NCBI RefSeq assembly: GCF_002105155.1
Contig: NW_019029015.1
Location: 124,001 to 188,000, forward strand
Reading direction: 5' to 3'
DNA length: 64,000 bases
DNA from: Lobosporangium transversale
Lineage: Eukaryota > Mortierellomycota > Mortierellomycetes > Mortierellales > Mortierellaceae
The position numbers and the translations under genes were made by a program. Within the stretch, counting starts at the first letter, position 1, and each line of letters opens with the position of its first letter. The notes beneath the pieces are model-generated. The model was not told where the DNA came from and did not search any database. It worked only from the letters and a program-made list of their open reading frames with translations. Of this stretch, positions 37,504-49,101 are shown in pieces.

Positions 37504-38340
37504 ATGTCAAGTACCAGGAACAGGAACCATTTGCATGCAACCATGCCATTAGCGCGTGTTCATTGTGTTCGCGTACGACAGATGATGGGACGCAAACATC
37601 AGCTGTGGCGGCGAGGGCATTACTCTTCATCTCATGAACACTTCTCCACTTCAGACAACCAGGATATGAACCACCAAGCAAAGATAAACATGGATGAAGC
37701 TTCTTTTTCCTCCTCTTCTTGGATGTCAACATCCTCATCGATGACTCGCCACATCGACTCTAGCAGAAGTGGCTTTTGTTCAGTCGCAACCAAGGGATCA
37801 CTCCATAGGCGCCGTCGAAATAACTTTGGCTCTTCTGGACAATACGACAAAGATGACATTGATTGTTCACAGGTCATAACAGCATCACCAATGGGGACTG
37901 CCTCATCAGGTTCAATCAACGATTATACTTATAGTTCTTACCAGCAATATGGTGAAGATACTTTCAGCGGCAATGGCAATATTATGTCTCCCATTCTACC
38001 TGTGGCTATATCACCGATCGATGTAGACAGCAATATTGTCTCGTCATTCACACCACTCTGCAGCACATATGAAATGATGGAAGATACTCGTTACAGTCTA
38101 TCATCACGATTATTTTCGCACACGGGCGCAAGAACTCATAGTAGCAGTGGTGCAGGCTCTGGTGCAGGCGGAGGAAGCGATGGCTCGGGGTCTGCTCCTG
38201 CAGACATGAACCCAGGAGAAGGAGATGCGGGAAATGGAGACCAGCCAAGTGATTATACTTTCCGGCGTCGAAATGCTATTGTGGAAGGCTCAGAGGATGC
38301 ACCAAAGGCAGAAGATTTCACCAGCTCTTCACCCAAATGA
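37504..38340 (+). CDS. Low-complexity Ser/Gly-rich protein of unknown function
   Basis: An open frame of 278 residues from ATG 37504 to TGA at 38338. A TTAAACAG acceptor ends at 37497, so this is probably the last and main exon of a gene whose first exons lie upstream. The N-terminal part is basic with His and Arg (residues 5-45). The middle is Ser/Thr-rich with YSSYQQYGEDTF-like stretches. A Gly/Ser/Ala-rich linker (about 215-240) follows, then a compact polar end with FRRRNAIVEG. No membrane segment or known domain is seen. It is probably an intrinsically disordered regulatory protein. The frame is also open upstream of the ATG, so the start is uncertain. Confidence 0.55.
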   Translation: MSSTRNRNHLHATMPLARVHCVRVRQMMGRKHQLWRRGHYSSSHEHFSTSDNQDMNHQAKINMDEASFSSSSWMSTSSSMTRHIDSSRSGFCSVATKGSLHRRRRNNFGSSGQYDKDDIDCSQVITASPMGTASSGSINDYTYSSYQQYGEDTFSGNGNIMSPILPVAISPIDVDSNIVSSFTPLCSTYEMMEDTRYSLSSRLFSHTGARTHSSSGAGSGAGGGSDGSGSAPADMNPGEGDAGNGDQPSDYTFRRRNAIVEGSEDAPKAEDFTSSSPK

Positions 38341-39776
38341 TGAGTTTCACCATCCTTTCATCGGCTTTTTATCGGCTTTTTATCGGCTTTTTTTTTTTTT
38401 TTTTTTTTTTTTGATCTTCCCCAGGTTTTATTTTTATTTTATACAAATACGTCCCTCTATTAATGTAGTATCGCTTGGTGTTTTTTCAATGATTACCCCT
38501 TCCTATCAGCCTCATTTAATTAATAACGACCCCTTCCTACCTCATAACTGCGTTTTCTACCGATACTGTTTTTTGTATTAGCAAGAAATTGTATCGCGGA
38601 AGTTTAATCATGATTTGACTTAAGCTCAAGCTCATGAGGCTCTCGATCTATTGCCGATCATTTTCTTGTGGTATCATCGAATTACTTGGTCCGCTCCCAG
38701 ATGACAGTATGAGGAAAAAAAAAGTCTTCCCCTTTTCCAACATTCAATATCCTGCATATACCCCCTCCTTTCCCCTGCCCACTCCCATTTCCTCTTCCAA
38801 CTCTACTTTTTTTTCTATTTCCTTCACTTCTTCTTCTTTCTCTTCCTCTTCTCCTTTTTTTTTTTTTTTTTTTATATTTACTTTTATGCGACATTTGCTG
38901 TACTTACAAAACCTTTCCTTTTGCTGCTTTCTTTTTCTTTAATTTTTTTTTCTTCGCGTGTTCTTTTATTTTTGCTATCGCTTTGTTTGTTTGTTTGTTT
39001 TTTTTTTTTTTTTTTTTTTTGCTTTGCCGATGATTCGTGATGTTCCCTGTTACTTCTCTATTTCTCAAGTACATACATGTGTTGTTTATCCTTTCTTTCT
39101 TTTTTTTGTTGTGTTAGTTTCTTTCTTCACGTTTTCGTAAGCTCTAATAAACCAAAGTTGTTACTAATTTTTTTTTTATTTTTTATTTATTTTTATTTTT
39201 TAATTCATCTACAAATGGAAGTTTACCATTGATGCTCTATGCTGTGTACAATAATACGTTTAATAAAACGAGCCACAAGACCGAAACGAGACCACGGTCG
39301 GCTCTTGCCTTGTTTGGCTGGTAGAAAGAAAACAGTAAACTATAATTTTACACAGAAACAGGAGCAGTTGTTGCATATTTCACAGAACGCTTATTGTATG
39401 AGGTTAAGGAAAATTAAAATTCATGTATTTATGGACGTATATCTTATAGCTCTTCTGAACATGCAGTTCCCTAGAAAACACTTACCATGGATACACTCTA
39501 TCAATGTTACTCGTACACAGACTTGTAGTTATACATTGATATGCTCTGGTGAATCTGATGAATATGATAAAAACTTTAAAGCAAATGATTAAATCCTTGT
39601 CATCAAAAGAAAAAAGTTTCCTTTATTTATCAGAGGATGGATTCAGTATCGCTTTTTGCTTCAATAGCTCCAGTACTTTTGCGTTAAAGCAGGATATCCG
39701 TTGGCTCTCAGGTCCCGGCATCAATGAAGAAGATAGGAGGGACGTTATTAATTGTGTTTATTGCTCGGAGTGAAAG
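38341..39776. other. Intergenic, pyrimidine-rich and T-rich
   Basis: Contains three tandem ATCGGCTTTTT units right after the stop codon (38361-38390), long T-runs and C/T-rich DNA. A plus-strand frame at 39239-39592 has no supporting features. No gene called. Confidence 0.45.
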
Positions 39777-40021
39777 CTATTCAATCGCTCCCTCTTCTTG
39801 CTGGGTAGTGCCTTGTTGATGATCTTGTACAGCACCTTGTGGATGGAGGGAGAGCGAGAGCGGGAGAGAGAGGGGTGGTTTCGCGTTGTTTGTGTGAATT
39901 TGATAGTCAACATCAATCTACAAAACATATAAATGCAAGATATGAAAACAACATTCATCCTCCCTTCACATAAGAGACTCACCCCCACCTCTAATGTCAA
40001 GGTCTTTTGCTGAGCTCCCAT
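39777..40021 (-). CDS. Candidate small protein, two exons
   Basis: Exons complement(39777..39917, 39983..40021) have a GTGAGT donor and TTTGTAG acceptor, join in phase 0, and encode 59 residues. The protein starts MGAQQKTLTLEVGIDVDYQ, has a Pro/Leu/Ser stretch in the middle (about 29-41) and ends with a Gln/Glu-rich tail. No family is recognised. The clean splice signals and good start context support it; the short length and repetitive centre do not. Confidence 0.38.
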
Positions 40022-41143
40022 TTCATTGAAGAGAAGAAAAAAAAAAAATGTCGATCTTAATAAGCATATTGGTGGCGTTTAAGAGGAGTAATAATAATAA
40101 TAATGAATACTATTCACGAAAAATTGGGTTACGAAGATTTGCAAAAAAAAATTCTCGTCCCTAACATTCCTTGATCGCCCAACATGCATGAACCGTCAAA
40201 TATTTTCAATAAAAAAAAACTCCGCGATGCAAGATGGCATGGGCAAACAACGAGGAAGCATATCAATTGCTTGATCAGTGTCCTCCTCTTATTCGTTCAC
40301 ATCCATTATTGGCGTTTGCTTGTTTGTCTATTAAGCTTTCTGTCTGGCCGTTCAACACAAAGAAACCCATGCATGATTGATGCCAAGCCCGAAAACAGCA
40401 ATGTAGCACATGTCATGCATGAAAGATAGGGCCCTTGGCACCATGGCTATTGCTATGTTCAACTTATACGGACCCCGAAAACTTGAAAAGATATATAAAT
40501 TCATCCTTCTTCCTCCCCTCATTACCGCTCACACTCTCTCAATACGTTCTTTCGCCGTCTGGTGCAGTATCCTTATAAGCAATGAAGTTATGCCAACCGG
40601 ACATAGTGACATCACCATGACAGGGGGGATAGCCTGGTCGAGTTCCATCTCGTTCATTTTCCATTCTTGAGTAAAACCCTGTTAATATGTCAGGAAGGTA
40701 AAACAAGACTGTAGTGACCCTTTATAACTTGATCGTATTAGCAAGACCTGTTGCAGAAAATTTCAGCTTTCGTTTTATTTTGAAAGGTTCAACCTCACAG
40801 AGGATCGTAGGCTTCAAGCACATCCGAGTATATCAGCGGCTGTATGCTCCATGGCAAATCCATATCTTGCTAACCCCGAGGCGAGTGATGATAGACTTTT
40901 GAATATAATCATTGAAGTTGCGGTCAATGTTGATCGGTGGACGGTGGTTATCGTGGTAGACTCTCGATATAAGTTTGTCCTTTAAATAAAAATATCTGAT
41001 CTTGTTATCAACAAGGGCGCACGTTCTGTTAAAGATTTATTTGCTATATACTGAAGTGCCTAAAAGTAGAACACTGCTTATTTACATGAACAAAAAAGGG
41101 GCGCAAAAAAAAAAAAAAAAAAAAAAAAGTTCCCTCATGTCCC
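40022..41143. other. Intergenic region
   Basis: Has a TATATAAA at about 40490 followed by a pyrimidine-rich leader-like stretch, but no open frame of credible length follows, so it may be the start of a decayed gene. A 24-nt A-run at about 41105-41128 lies beyond the SOD stop codon. No gene called. Confidence 0.4.
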
Positions 41144-42409
41144 TTAGAGGCTCTTGTTGAAGCGATCAGCAACGGTCTTCCAGTTGATAACCTCCCAAAT
41201 GGCCTTAAGGTAATCAGGACGCACGTTCTTGTACTGAAGGTAATAAGCATGCTCCCAAACATCAATACCTAACAAAGGAATGAGGCCAGTGGTAGCTTTG
41301 AGGGGGTCCTGGTTGGCAGTTGTAGCAATCTCGAGTCGTTTGAACTCCTTGTTATAGCCCTACATGTTGCAGAAACCGGAGTTGGGCGGCACCAGATTAG
41401 TAGCTGGTTTGTTTGTGTGTAGAAACTAACACTAATGTAAAAACCAAATTCGAGATGTAACATACCAACCAACCCCAGCCAGATCCCTGGACAGCAGCGG
41501 TCTGGGCGTTGAACTTCTGAATGAAATTGTCAAGAGAGCCCCAGGTCTTCTCGATCTCTTTAAGAAGCTCACCGGTGGGCTTCTCTCCGCCACCGCTCGA
41601 CTTGGGGGCCAAGTTCTCCCAGAAGAGAGTATGGTTGAGATGGCCTGAAGGAACAACCCACCAAAATCGGTATCAATGAGCATTTAGTAAGGTTAATTAA
41701 ATTATATAAGATAAAATCCGGTTATATTCACGTGCGTTTCCCGCCTTACCACCACCATTGAACTTGATAGCAGACTGGATGGCGATCTCATCGTTGACAT
41801 CATTGGCCTGATAGGCCGATCCGAGCTTCTCCTCAGCAGCGTTCAAAGCATTGATATAAGCTACATGATGGGGATAGGAAAAAAAGAGCGTGAGAAAATA
41901 ATGATAATAATAACATCAGGGTAGTATTCTCGCATTATACATACTTTGGTGGTGCTTAGAGTGGTGGATCTTCATAATTTCACCGCTAATATGGGGCTCC
42001 AAAGCCTATTACACGTCGATGAAAAGAGTATAAAAACTTTTTTTTAACAAAAAAAAGGTTTTTGGTTCACGAAACGCGAAAAGGACGCGTATTGAAGAGG
42101 GTAGAGGAAGGCAGGACTAGATCATATACCTCATAAGCATAAGGAAGAGCTATTTTCGTAAGCAATAAGCGATTATTTAATAGGCGCGAGAACATTCAGG
42201 TTAGTCTTTAGTGACCCTTCTTTGGATATTCATAAACGCGCCTGCTTGGGCTGCGCAAAAACTAAATGTACATTTTTTTACTCGATGAACAACCAATGGG
42301 CATGCAAACAAGAAAATGACATACCAGGCAGAGTGTGCTTATAACGAAGGCCAGCAAAAGCGGAGGGCTTGCTGATAGAGGCAAATGAGCGCGGAATGGA
42401 ACGAAGCAT
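41144..42409 (-). CDS. SOD2: Superoxide dismutase [Mn], mitochondrial
   Basis: Six exons, complement(41144..41359, 41466..41644, 41750..41860, 41945..42005, 42130..42149, 42325..42409), join in phase to 223 residues. It converts superoxide to oxygen and hydrogen peroxide in the mitochondrial matrix. Residues 1-24 ([14 protein letters not shown]...) are a basic, Ser-rich import presequence, followed by [19 protein letters not shown]. Metal ligands by alignment to the family are His49, His97, Asp185 and His189 (in [14 protein letters not shown] and DVWEHAYY). The [10 protein letters not shown] motif has the Gln typical of Mn rather than Fe enzymes. Exon 2 is only 20 bases long. A TATA-like sequence lies about 60 bases upstream. 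Confidence 0.97.
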
Positions 42410-42469
42410 GGTCGGTAAGATCTGTCGAAGTGGAGTGAAGTGCTGTTTGTCAACAGAATTGTGAATCAG

Positions 42470-42475
42470 TTTATA
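42470..42475 (-). promoter_or_regulatory. TATA-like element of SOD2
   Basis: TATAAA on the minus strand, about 60 bases before the SOD2 start codon. Confidence 0.4.
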
Positions 42476-42929
42476 AACCAAATGTGTGAGTAGAGCACAA
42501 ACTTGGCCCTATTATTACGTCATTAAAAATAGTCACGCAAAAGTCCTCAAGAATATGATTCACCACAAATTCAGCCTGGATAACCATTGCTTTCAGTATG
42601 GGGTACATTTCTCAGCTCTGGCACTGGGGCTTGCATATAATATCCTTCCGTTATTCCAGAGTAACTACGTTTCAAAAACAATGGCTGGCTTGACACCCTA
42701 AACTCTTTTCATAGGCCTGCAGTCATAATATAGCACGTAAACATTGTATATATCGTGGCGTTTTTTTTTTTTTTAAAGTCAGTTATTTCAACTCTGCTAT
42801 ATTTTTCTTCAGGCCTTTCTGGGAAATGATCCTGCTACTTGTGATGCATTCACGGATGGCCTTAAAGAAGCTATTATTGAAGGGAAAAGCAATGCCTGCA
42901 TCCATGATTCCACGGAACATAAATAAAAG

Positions 42930-43255
42930 GGTAGACCGCAGATGACATTGCATATGTTGTACCCCGCCATTAATGGTGAACTATGTCTGGTAAATGCTGC
43001 AATATAAGCGACGAATCTCCACTTGTCCGATAAACTTTTCAAAGGATGGGCACTTCTTGGAGATATAATATTCGTTAACTCCAACAACCACATAGTCAAG
43101 TGAGCGCACTTAGAAAGAAGTATCAAGCCAGAGAGAGCGACAACAATAAAATAAATTAATAATAATAAATAAGAGTACCTTCTATTCACCTTTTGTACAA
43201 AGTGGGATTGGAATGATCCATGCAATGAGGAAAGTCTTGGGCTTGACCCAAACAC
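42930..43255 (+). repeat. Dispersed repeat, copy 2
   Basis: Collinear with 17690-18000, as described for copy 1. An upstream extension (42830-42930) reads as an open stretch (GNDPATCDAFTDGLKEAIIE) before stop codons, suggesting it was once coding. Confidence 0.55.
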
Positions 43256-43385
43256 CGAGCTACTCCTACAATACCTTCTTGGGGCTTTTTCTCTGTTGGC
43301 CAATGCATTCAGGAACGTTTCACCTGACATGGCTGAGATTGTTTTTCCCACCATTAATGCTAAAGTGAAGTCTAACCAGTAGAAG

Positions 43386-43683
43386 ATGATTGTGCAGTTC
43401 AAAAGAATGATCCTGCACAATGGGTATCCCAATAGAGCAAAGGTTATGGCTATTCACTTTTTTCAACGAGGTAAACTTGCTCCTCAATATAAAGGTCCTT
43501 TCACTGTTGTTCGGCGTACTACTGGTGGCGCATATATTCTTAAGGATGGCGCTGGCGAACTTCTTGGCCACTACTATAGACTGCCTTCTCAAGCCTGTCT
43601 TGGGCGATCTTGACGATGCCGATATTCACGAATTAGAGTTAGTTGCTAACCACCATACCACTGAGTCTAGTGGAGGGATGTAA
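43386..43683 (+). mobile_element. Ty3/gypsy retrotransposon remnant (end of the pol integrase)
   Basis: A plus-strand frame contains KLAPQYKGPFTVVRRTTGGAY followed by ILKDGAGELLG, the conserved C-terminal integrase (GPY/F) module of fungal Ty3/gypsy elements. The frame shifts near 43590 into LKPVLGDLDDADIHELE. No long terminal repeats, reverse transcriptase or RNase H are seen nearby, so this is a small decayed fragment. Confidence 0.75.
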
Positions 43684-44588
43684 AATGGAAAGGTTTTCCG
43701 CCTGAAGCCAAACCTTGGGAACCTAGAGGCCATTTCATTGAGAAAAAGTGTATAAACGACTATGGGAAGAGTCGCAACCTCTCCGTCGATGCAAGACCTC
43801 AATCACAGTCTTGTCGGAAACTGCAGGTTATCCGAGGTCAGCAAACGGGCAGCGCCAAAAGCACGGAAGGTTAGATGCACGCAGCAATGCTTGCAGCGTT
43901 GGTGGGTAGAGCAACATGCAGAAGCGATGTGAGAAGGGTCATACTCGTGTACGCCACCACTCATAGCCATAAGACCTATAGCACCATGATATACTCGTAA
44001 AAGAGCTTATTTTTATTTTATAATATTTTTCTCCATACCTGTCATGAAATCACTAGAGGGTTATTTTTTCCCTGAAAATTACGTGAGGGTTCGTTTTTTT
44101 CTCAACCGTGGAAAAGGGGATTATGGCTTTATCGGCTCTGCTTTCAGCCTTTCCCTGGGGAAGGATTGTGATTATAATTACCTTAATCCCTTTATCTAAA
44201 TAGCTAATTTACATCAGTATTCTTTTCTGATCATCAAAATAATGACCCTCATTCTTGCCTCGTTACATTTCAAGCCCATTATTAATTTATATCAGGTTTG
44301 ATTCCCTAGTAACCGCTGTAGAGACATTGAAGACCACTTTCTAATCCGGTCCCCACTATATCCCTCGATTTGCTTCGAGTAGCCATATTACCATGAATCG
44401 TGCTCTTGACTGAAAAAAAGCAGAGTAGCATAATTCAAGGATCAAAGATTCAAGCGACACGACTGTGTCCCTTTTTTTGAAAAGTGTCAAACGTACAGCC
44501 ACAAATATTTACGTAATAAGAGACGACTGGTGGCAAAAGCATGTAACGGTTGGATTGACAGTGGCTGAAATGAAATACTGTATATCAG

Positions 44589-44595
44589 TATAAAG
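44589..44595 (+). promoter_or_regulatory. TATA box of the Crinkler-type gene
   Basis: TATAAAG about 215 bases before the ATG at 44810, followed by a long C/T-rich leader. Confidence 0.5.
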
Positions 44596-44809
44596 GGAAC
44601 AGATCCGCCCTTTCCTTTCTCTCTTTTTTGTCTTATTTACTTTCCAGCTTTTTCGCTTTCATTGCCTTTTTTCCTTTCTTCCCTAAACACTCCATACTCT
44701 TGTTACTCCTCCTTCCTTAGTCATATCACGAGTTCATCTCATCAATTAGCCCACTGGTTTTTCTCCTTCCTCACCAGCTAATTCACTTTTTTGTCTAATA
44801 ATCACACCA

Positions 44810-45228
44810 ATGACAGACGAAATTTCACTTGTTTGCATTCTCGATGGAGCGTCAACTACATTCGAAGTGGACATCAATCCCCGAAGAACTATCAACTATC
44901 TCAAAAAGGCGATCAAGAAAGAAAAAGAAAATGCTCTTCAAGGCATTGATGCCAACGAACTCAATCTTTATCATGTCTCTGTTCCTGATGAGGGGACTAC
45001 AGTCAATATCGCCAATGTTGAATCAAAAGAGTCACTCACCAGAGGATCAATCAAGCTTTCCAACTTATTTGGTACGTCACCTTTGCCTGAGGAGACTATC
45101 CATATCTTTGTTCAGCAGCTATTGGAAGGTAAGGGATTAGCTGTTTGTTCTCAAAGCTTTGTGTGTGACATCATTGATCAGGAAGCAATTCTCGAAATAT
45201 CATTGATCTTTCTGATTTTTATCTTTCT

Positions 45229-45262
<34 letters not shown>

Positions 45263-47621
45263 CACAGCTGTCATCTGGACGAAGACCTCAAGTATCCTTG
45301 CATGGGTTAGGCAATATGAACGACCCATCGGCACTAAACAAGCTCCGGTATGTTGTCTATTGTGTTTATATTTTGCGTGTACATCGCTATAAGTTATGAG
45401 TAGACGGAAGATTTTGTGCTGATTCCTTATTATTCTTATTATTCTTATTATAGCTTGTTACATCTTTTGGTTCAGAATTCCCACTTCGCCGCCGAGAGGA
45501 AACCCTTCACGTATTATGGGGTGGAAATCCTTGTAGAAAGGGCGTCTTTGGGCGATTTAAAAACCGCAGCAATGACGACAAGAGCCTACATCCAATCCCA
45601 TTTCTTGCCTGTGGGCCAGGTACAGGCAAAAGCAGGTTCCTCCAATTTCTTGGAGGAGTACTACGTGAAATGGCCAACTCTTGCGGTGACCAGAGCGTCG
45701 AAAGCGCCTTCTCCAATATGGTCTCAATCAATATTACCTATGGCAGTGACACTGCTGCCAGTCAGTTCGATGTCAAGACTGGAGGCGAAGCATCTATCGC
45801 CGTTAGATTACTCTACGAATATTTTATCAATACCAAAGACTCCGGTATCAAACCCAAAGTCGATTTTGACTCTTTTCTGCAAAAGGGAGGCGTTGAGCAA
45901 CTCGATTTGTACGCCGTCATACAGGTTATTCAATCTGATATCATCAGCCGCGGTACATCCACCAACGATTTCTCTGTGCTGGTCATCGGCATCGACGAAG
46001 TGGATCAATTATACAAAGTTTGCCCAAACACTCTTCAAGAAGCTGTACGCGCTATTGGAGCACTGAGCTGTAGCATGGCAAAGCCTTTTTGTATCCCTAT
46101 TATGGCAGGTATAATCCTAGAACCCGTCATAAGCATGGCCATGGGATCATATATTATCCTACCCCTACCTCTTCCTCTTCTTACTGACGCCGACGTGATC
46201 GAAATTGGCCTTAAGCTACCCTGACTATAGACGGTAAGGTTCTGCATCTGACTGAAGACTACCTAAAGAATGATATACTGTTCCGCCGTAGTATTGCAGA
46301 CATCGGTGGGGTGCCAAAGGCTGTGGAGCTTTTCTATCACCTCTTTGTGGATCGCTTAAAGAGTATCAAAGAAGTGTCTGACCAGGCTGAAGACCTTTTG
46401 GAGTGTCTGCGCAATGTCAATATCGTGGCCATTATGCAGGGCCTGGCAGATCGTTTAAGCAAACTCTATCCTTTTCAGGGCTACGTGGAGCTCATGACAC
46501 CTGTACTTGCAAAGGCTATTTTTGATATCCCAGTCGTAATGTATTGTATTATTGGAGATGGCACAACCATTACCTATGAAAACCTCATGACAACCGGTGT
46601 AATACATCTGGAACAAGCTAAGGAGCGTGACATGTATCATGTACGTGTCCCATATTTGTGGCTAGTTATATTGGTTGACGCTTCCAAGAAATGTCAATCC
46701 AAGTCGCCTTTGAAGTACTGCACCGCTTTTATCGATTCAGAGCAAGGTGTCTCCTGGGCAGGCTGGGAACGCTTCAATATGAAGTTCTTGGCTCTACGTC
46801 TATGCCTTTTCTCTTACCTCGGAAAACAGACTGTGACTCTGGAGGAACTTTTTGAAGGTGGCTGAATTTGACCCCGAGTTTCCAGAGTTTGAAGTTGAAA
46901 TTCCAGACCACCGCAGTGTTACAGTGCATCAATTGCTCGAAACGTTCCCTGATCACGAGGCTGCGAAGGATGTGGACGGCATGGAGCATACTAACTTTCT
47001 TCGAGAGTTTCACAAGGTATTTGTTAATGGCAAGGGTGCCCCAGCTGATGGCTTTACGCAACTGCGTTTACAGGACAGAGGAGGTAGAGGAGATACTGTG
47101 CCTTTGTGTTTGTTTTGTCAAATGAAGTGGACCGAAGGAGAGGATTCAAAGGAGCATAGCGTTATCGACCAAACAACGATTGACGAGGAAATTACCAAGA
47201 TTGCCAAAGTGAACGAAGTTCTTAAGGAACGATGTCAATCCTTGGAATGTGCCTTTGGTATCTTTTCAAATCGATGTGAATCTTCCTCCAAAGTGGAGCT
47301 TCACTCCCATACATTCATGGTACACAAAGGAAACTTCCGGGAATACTATGGGTACACGTTTGCAGGTCGTGCACACTTCTCAGGTTATAATTTTTTTCTG
47401 TAATCGTTCTATATATTTTATATGTTTCAATAATACCATTATCATGTTATACAGCGTCTTCCAGACCTGAACACCATATCAAGCATGTTCCTGGAGTTGG
47501 GAAGAAAATCTGTGAAGAAATCGTGAGCGAGCGAAAGAAACGACGATTTGAGAACGAAGAAGATTTTAAGAAAAGGGTGAGAATGTTTCCAAAAAAGGAG
47601 CAAGCGTCGCTTTTATTCTAA
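44810..47621 (+). pseudogene. Crinkler (CRN)-type protein with P-loop NTPase region, frameshifted
   Basis: Exons 44810..45128, 45268..45347, 45454 to about 47383 and 47455..47621. Residues 1-110 form the ubiquitin-like N-terminal domain known from Crinkler proteins (SLVCILDGASTTFEVDI, then LKKAIKKE). Exon 3 opens an NTPase region with P-loop GPGTGKS at 187-193 and Walker B VLVIGIDEVD at about 308-317. The frame breaks near 46217-46223 (one base missing relative to the downstream frame) and again near 46850-46856 (one extra base in a T-run). Coding quality continues to the end, which has a helix-hairpin-helix (HVPGVGKKICEEIV) and a basic FENEEDFKKR tail typical of the family. CRN proteins were first described as oomycete effectors and are common in early-diverging fungi. 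The two breaks could be real or homopolymer sequencing errors. Confidence 0.82.
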
Positions 47622-48093
47622 CCAATCAATCACCAGCGAACCGACTTTGCAAACTGAGAGATGGATCCATGAAATCTGGCATTTGTCGCTGTGAGCAAGG
47701 AGATCAAAGTATTAGTCAAACTAGAAGTGAATCAACGGTTTTCGAGAACAAGCAGGTCCTTGTTAATTTTTGAAATCGCTTATGTAAAATACAATAAATG
47801 CAATAGAAACTCTAAACGTCATATATATGTATCGTAAACAACATCAAGTATGAAAGATGAAAATAAGTATATTTCCTAGGAAAGACGTATACGTTTATTA
47901 ATTTGAGAATTTGAGAATGAATAGCCTCTGCTTGAATATCCGCTCGAGCCGCTTATATTTGTTTTATGCCTCCTCCCGCTGCGTATAAAATACATCAGAT
48001 CAGAATGTCGCGCCATAACTATCGGATCGGATCATAAAGAAAAAGAGGAAAAAAAAAAAAAAAAAAAAAAAAGCGAAAAACGTGTTTATATTT
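47622..48093. other. 3' flanks of two convergent genes
   Basis: AT-rich, with AATAAA-like signals near 47793 and a 23-nt A-run at 48050-48072 just beyond the AHA1 stop codon. No gene. Confidence 0.5.
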
Positions 48094-49070
48094 TTATTTC
48101 TTAGTAAACCAGAATCCAAGAGCAATGGCGGTCAGCACTGCGAGACCAGCTCCAGTGTACAACCCCAAGTTCCCAGCACCACCAACATTCTTCTCTGCAG
48201 CCGATCGACGGCGTCGTCGTTTCTTTTTGTCTGTCGATGAGGATGGTGCTGAGGACAAAGAGGATGAACTGGTAGAGGTACGAGTGGAAGTACGAGTTGT
48301 AGACGAGGAAGTATAGAATGAGGTTCCTACATACCCGAACGTGCGCTTAATCTCGGTCCAGTAGTAGTTGCTCCAATTCTGGCGGGTAATGTCCTGCTCT
48401 CCAATAGGGACGCCCTCCTGCTTGAACTTGATCACTGTCGAGTCGGTATTCTGCGAAATGTCCAAGGTAACAGTGGAATAATGGCCTAGAGGAAATAAAA
48501 GAAGAAGTAAAATAACATAGTACATTGGAGATGAGCCCAAGGTCTCGGATAGAGACAGTCAGAGTTATGACTATATTGCTGAAAATAGATCACTCACCTG
48601 CAGGCCAGGAGCCCAAACGCCAGTTCTGGACAATTTTCTTGTCTTGGACCAGTTCTTTGATCTCGCCTGTAACATTACCGTCAAAAAAGCTGAACTTTGC
48701 TCCGACCTTGGGCTCAATGGTTGACTTGTTACTACGTGTCCATGCCTGAACCTTGGCTTGATTTAAGAGCACATCATAAACATCCCGTGCAGATGCTTGC
48801 ATTTCAATCGACTCTTCCAGAGTAGTAGTATTAACGGCGGCAGCGCCACTGAAGGTAGTGCTGATATTATTGGCTTTGACAGTAGAGGGAATAGGGGTAG
48901 ATGTACCTGACGATGACACAGGAGTAGAGGGCTTTGAAAAATCACTGTCAACCTGAACATCCTTGCCATGGACTATACACATGAAAGCAAATTAAAGAAA
49001 AAAGAAAAATGGCCTCAGTCATTATCAAAGTCCAATCGAAAAACATAAATAAAAGAATTAATAATAATTG

Positions 49071-49101
<31 letters not shown>

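Larger units (their letters stand above)
42410..44809. other. Retroelement debris and promoter of the Crinkler-type gene
   Basis: No intact gene. It holds copy 2 of the dispersed repeat, the Ty3/gypsy fragment, decayed unclassified DNA at 43700-44550, and from 44589 the promoter and C/T-rich leader of the gene at 44810. Confidence 0.5.

Noticed and set aside
38361..38392. ATCGGCTTTTT triple repeat as a terminator-like element
   Set aside because: It is a short tandem duplication in a 3' flank; no known fungal termination signal has this form.
42278..42481. Upstream start for SOD2 adding about 24 residues
   Set aside because: The extra part includes a TATA-like sequence and weakens the mitochondrial presequence; the ATG at 42409 gives a typical presequence.
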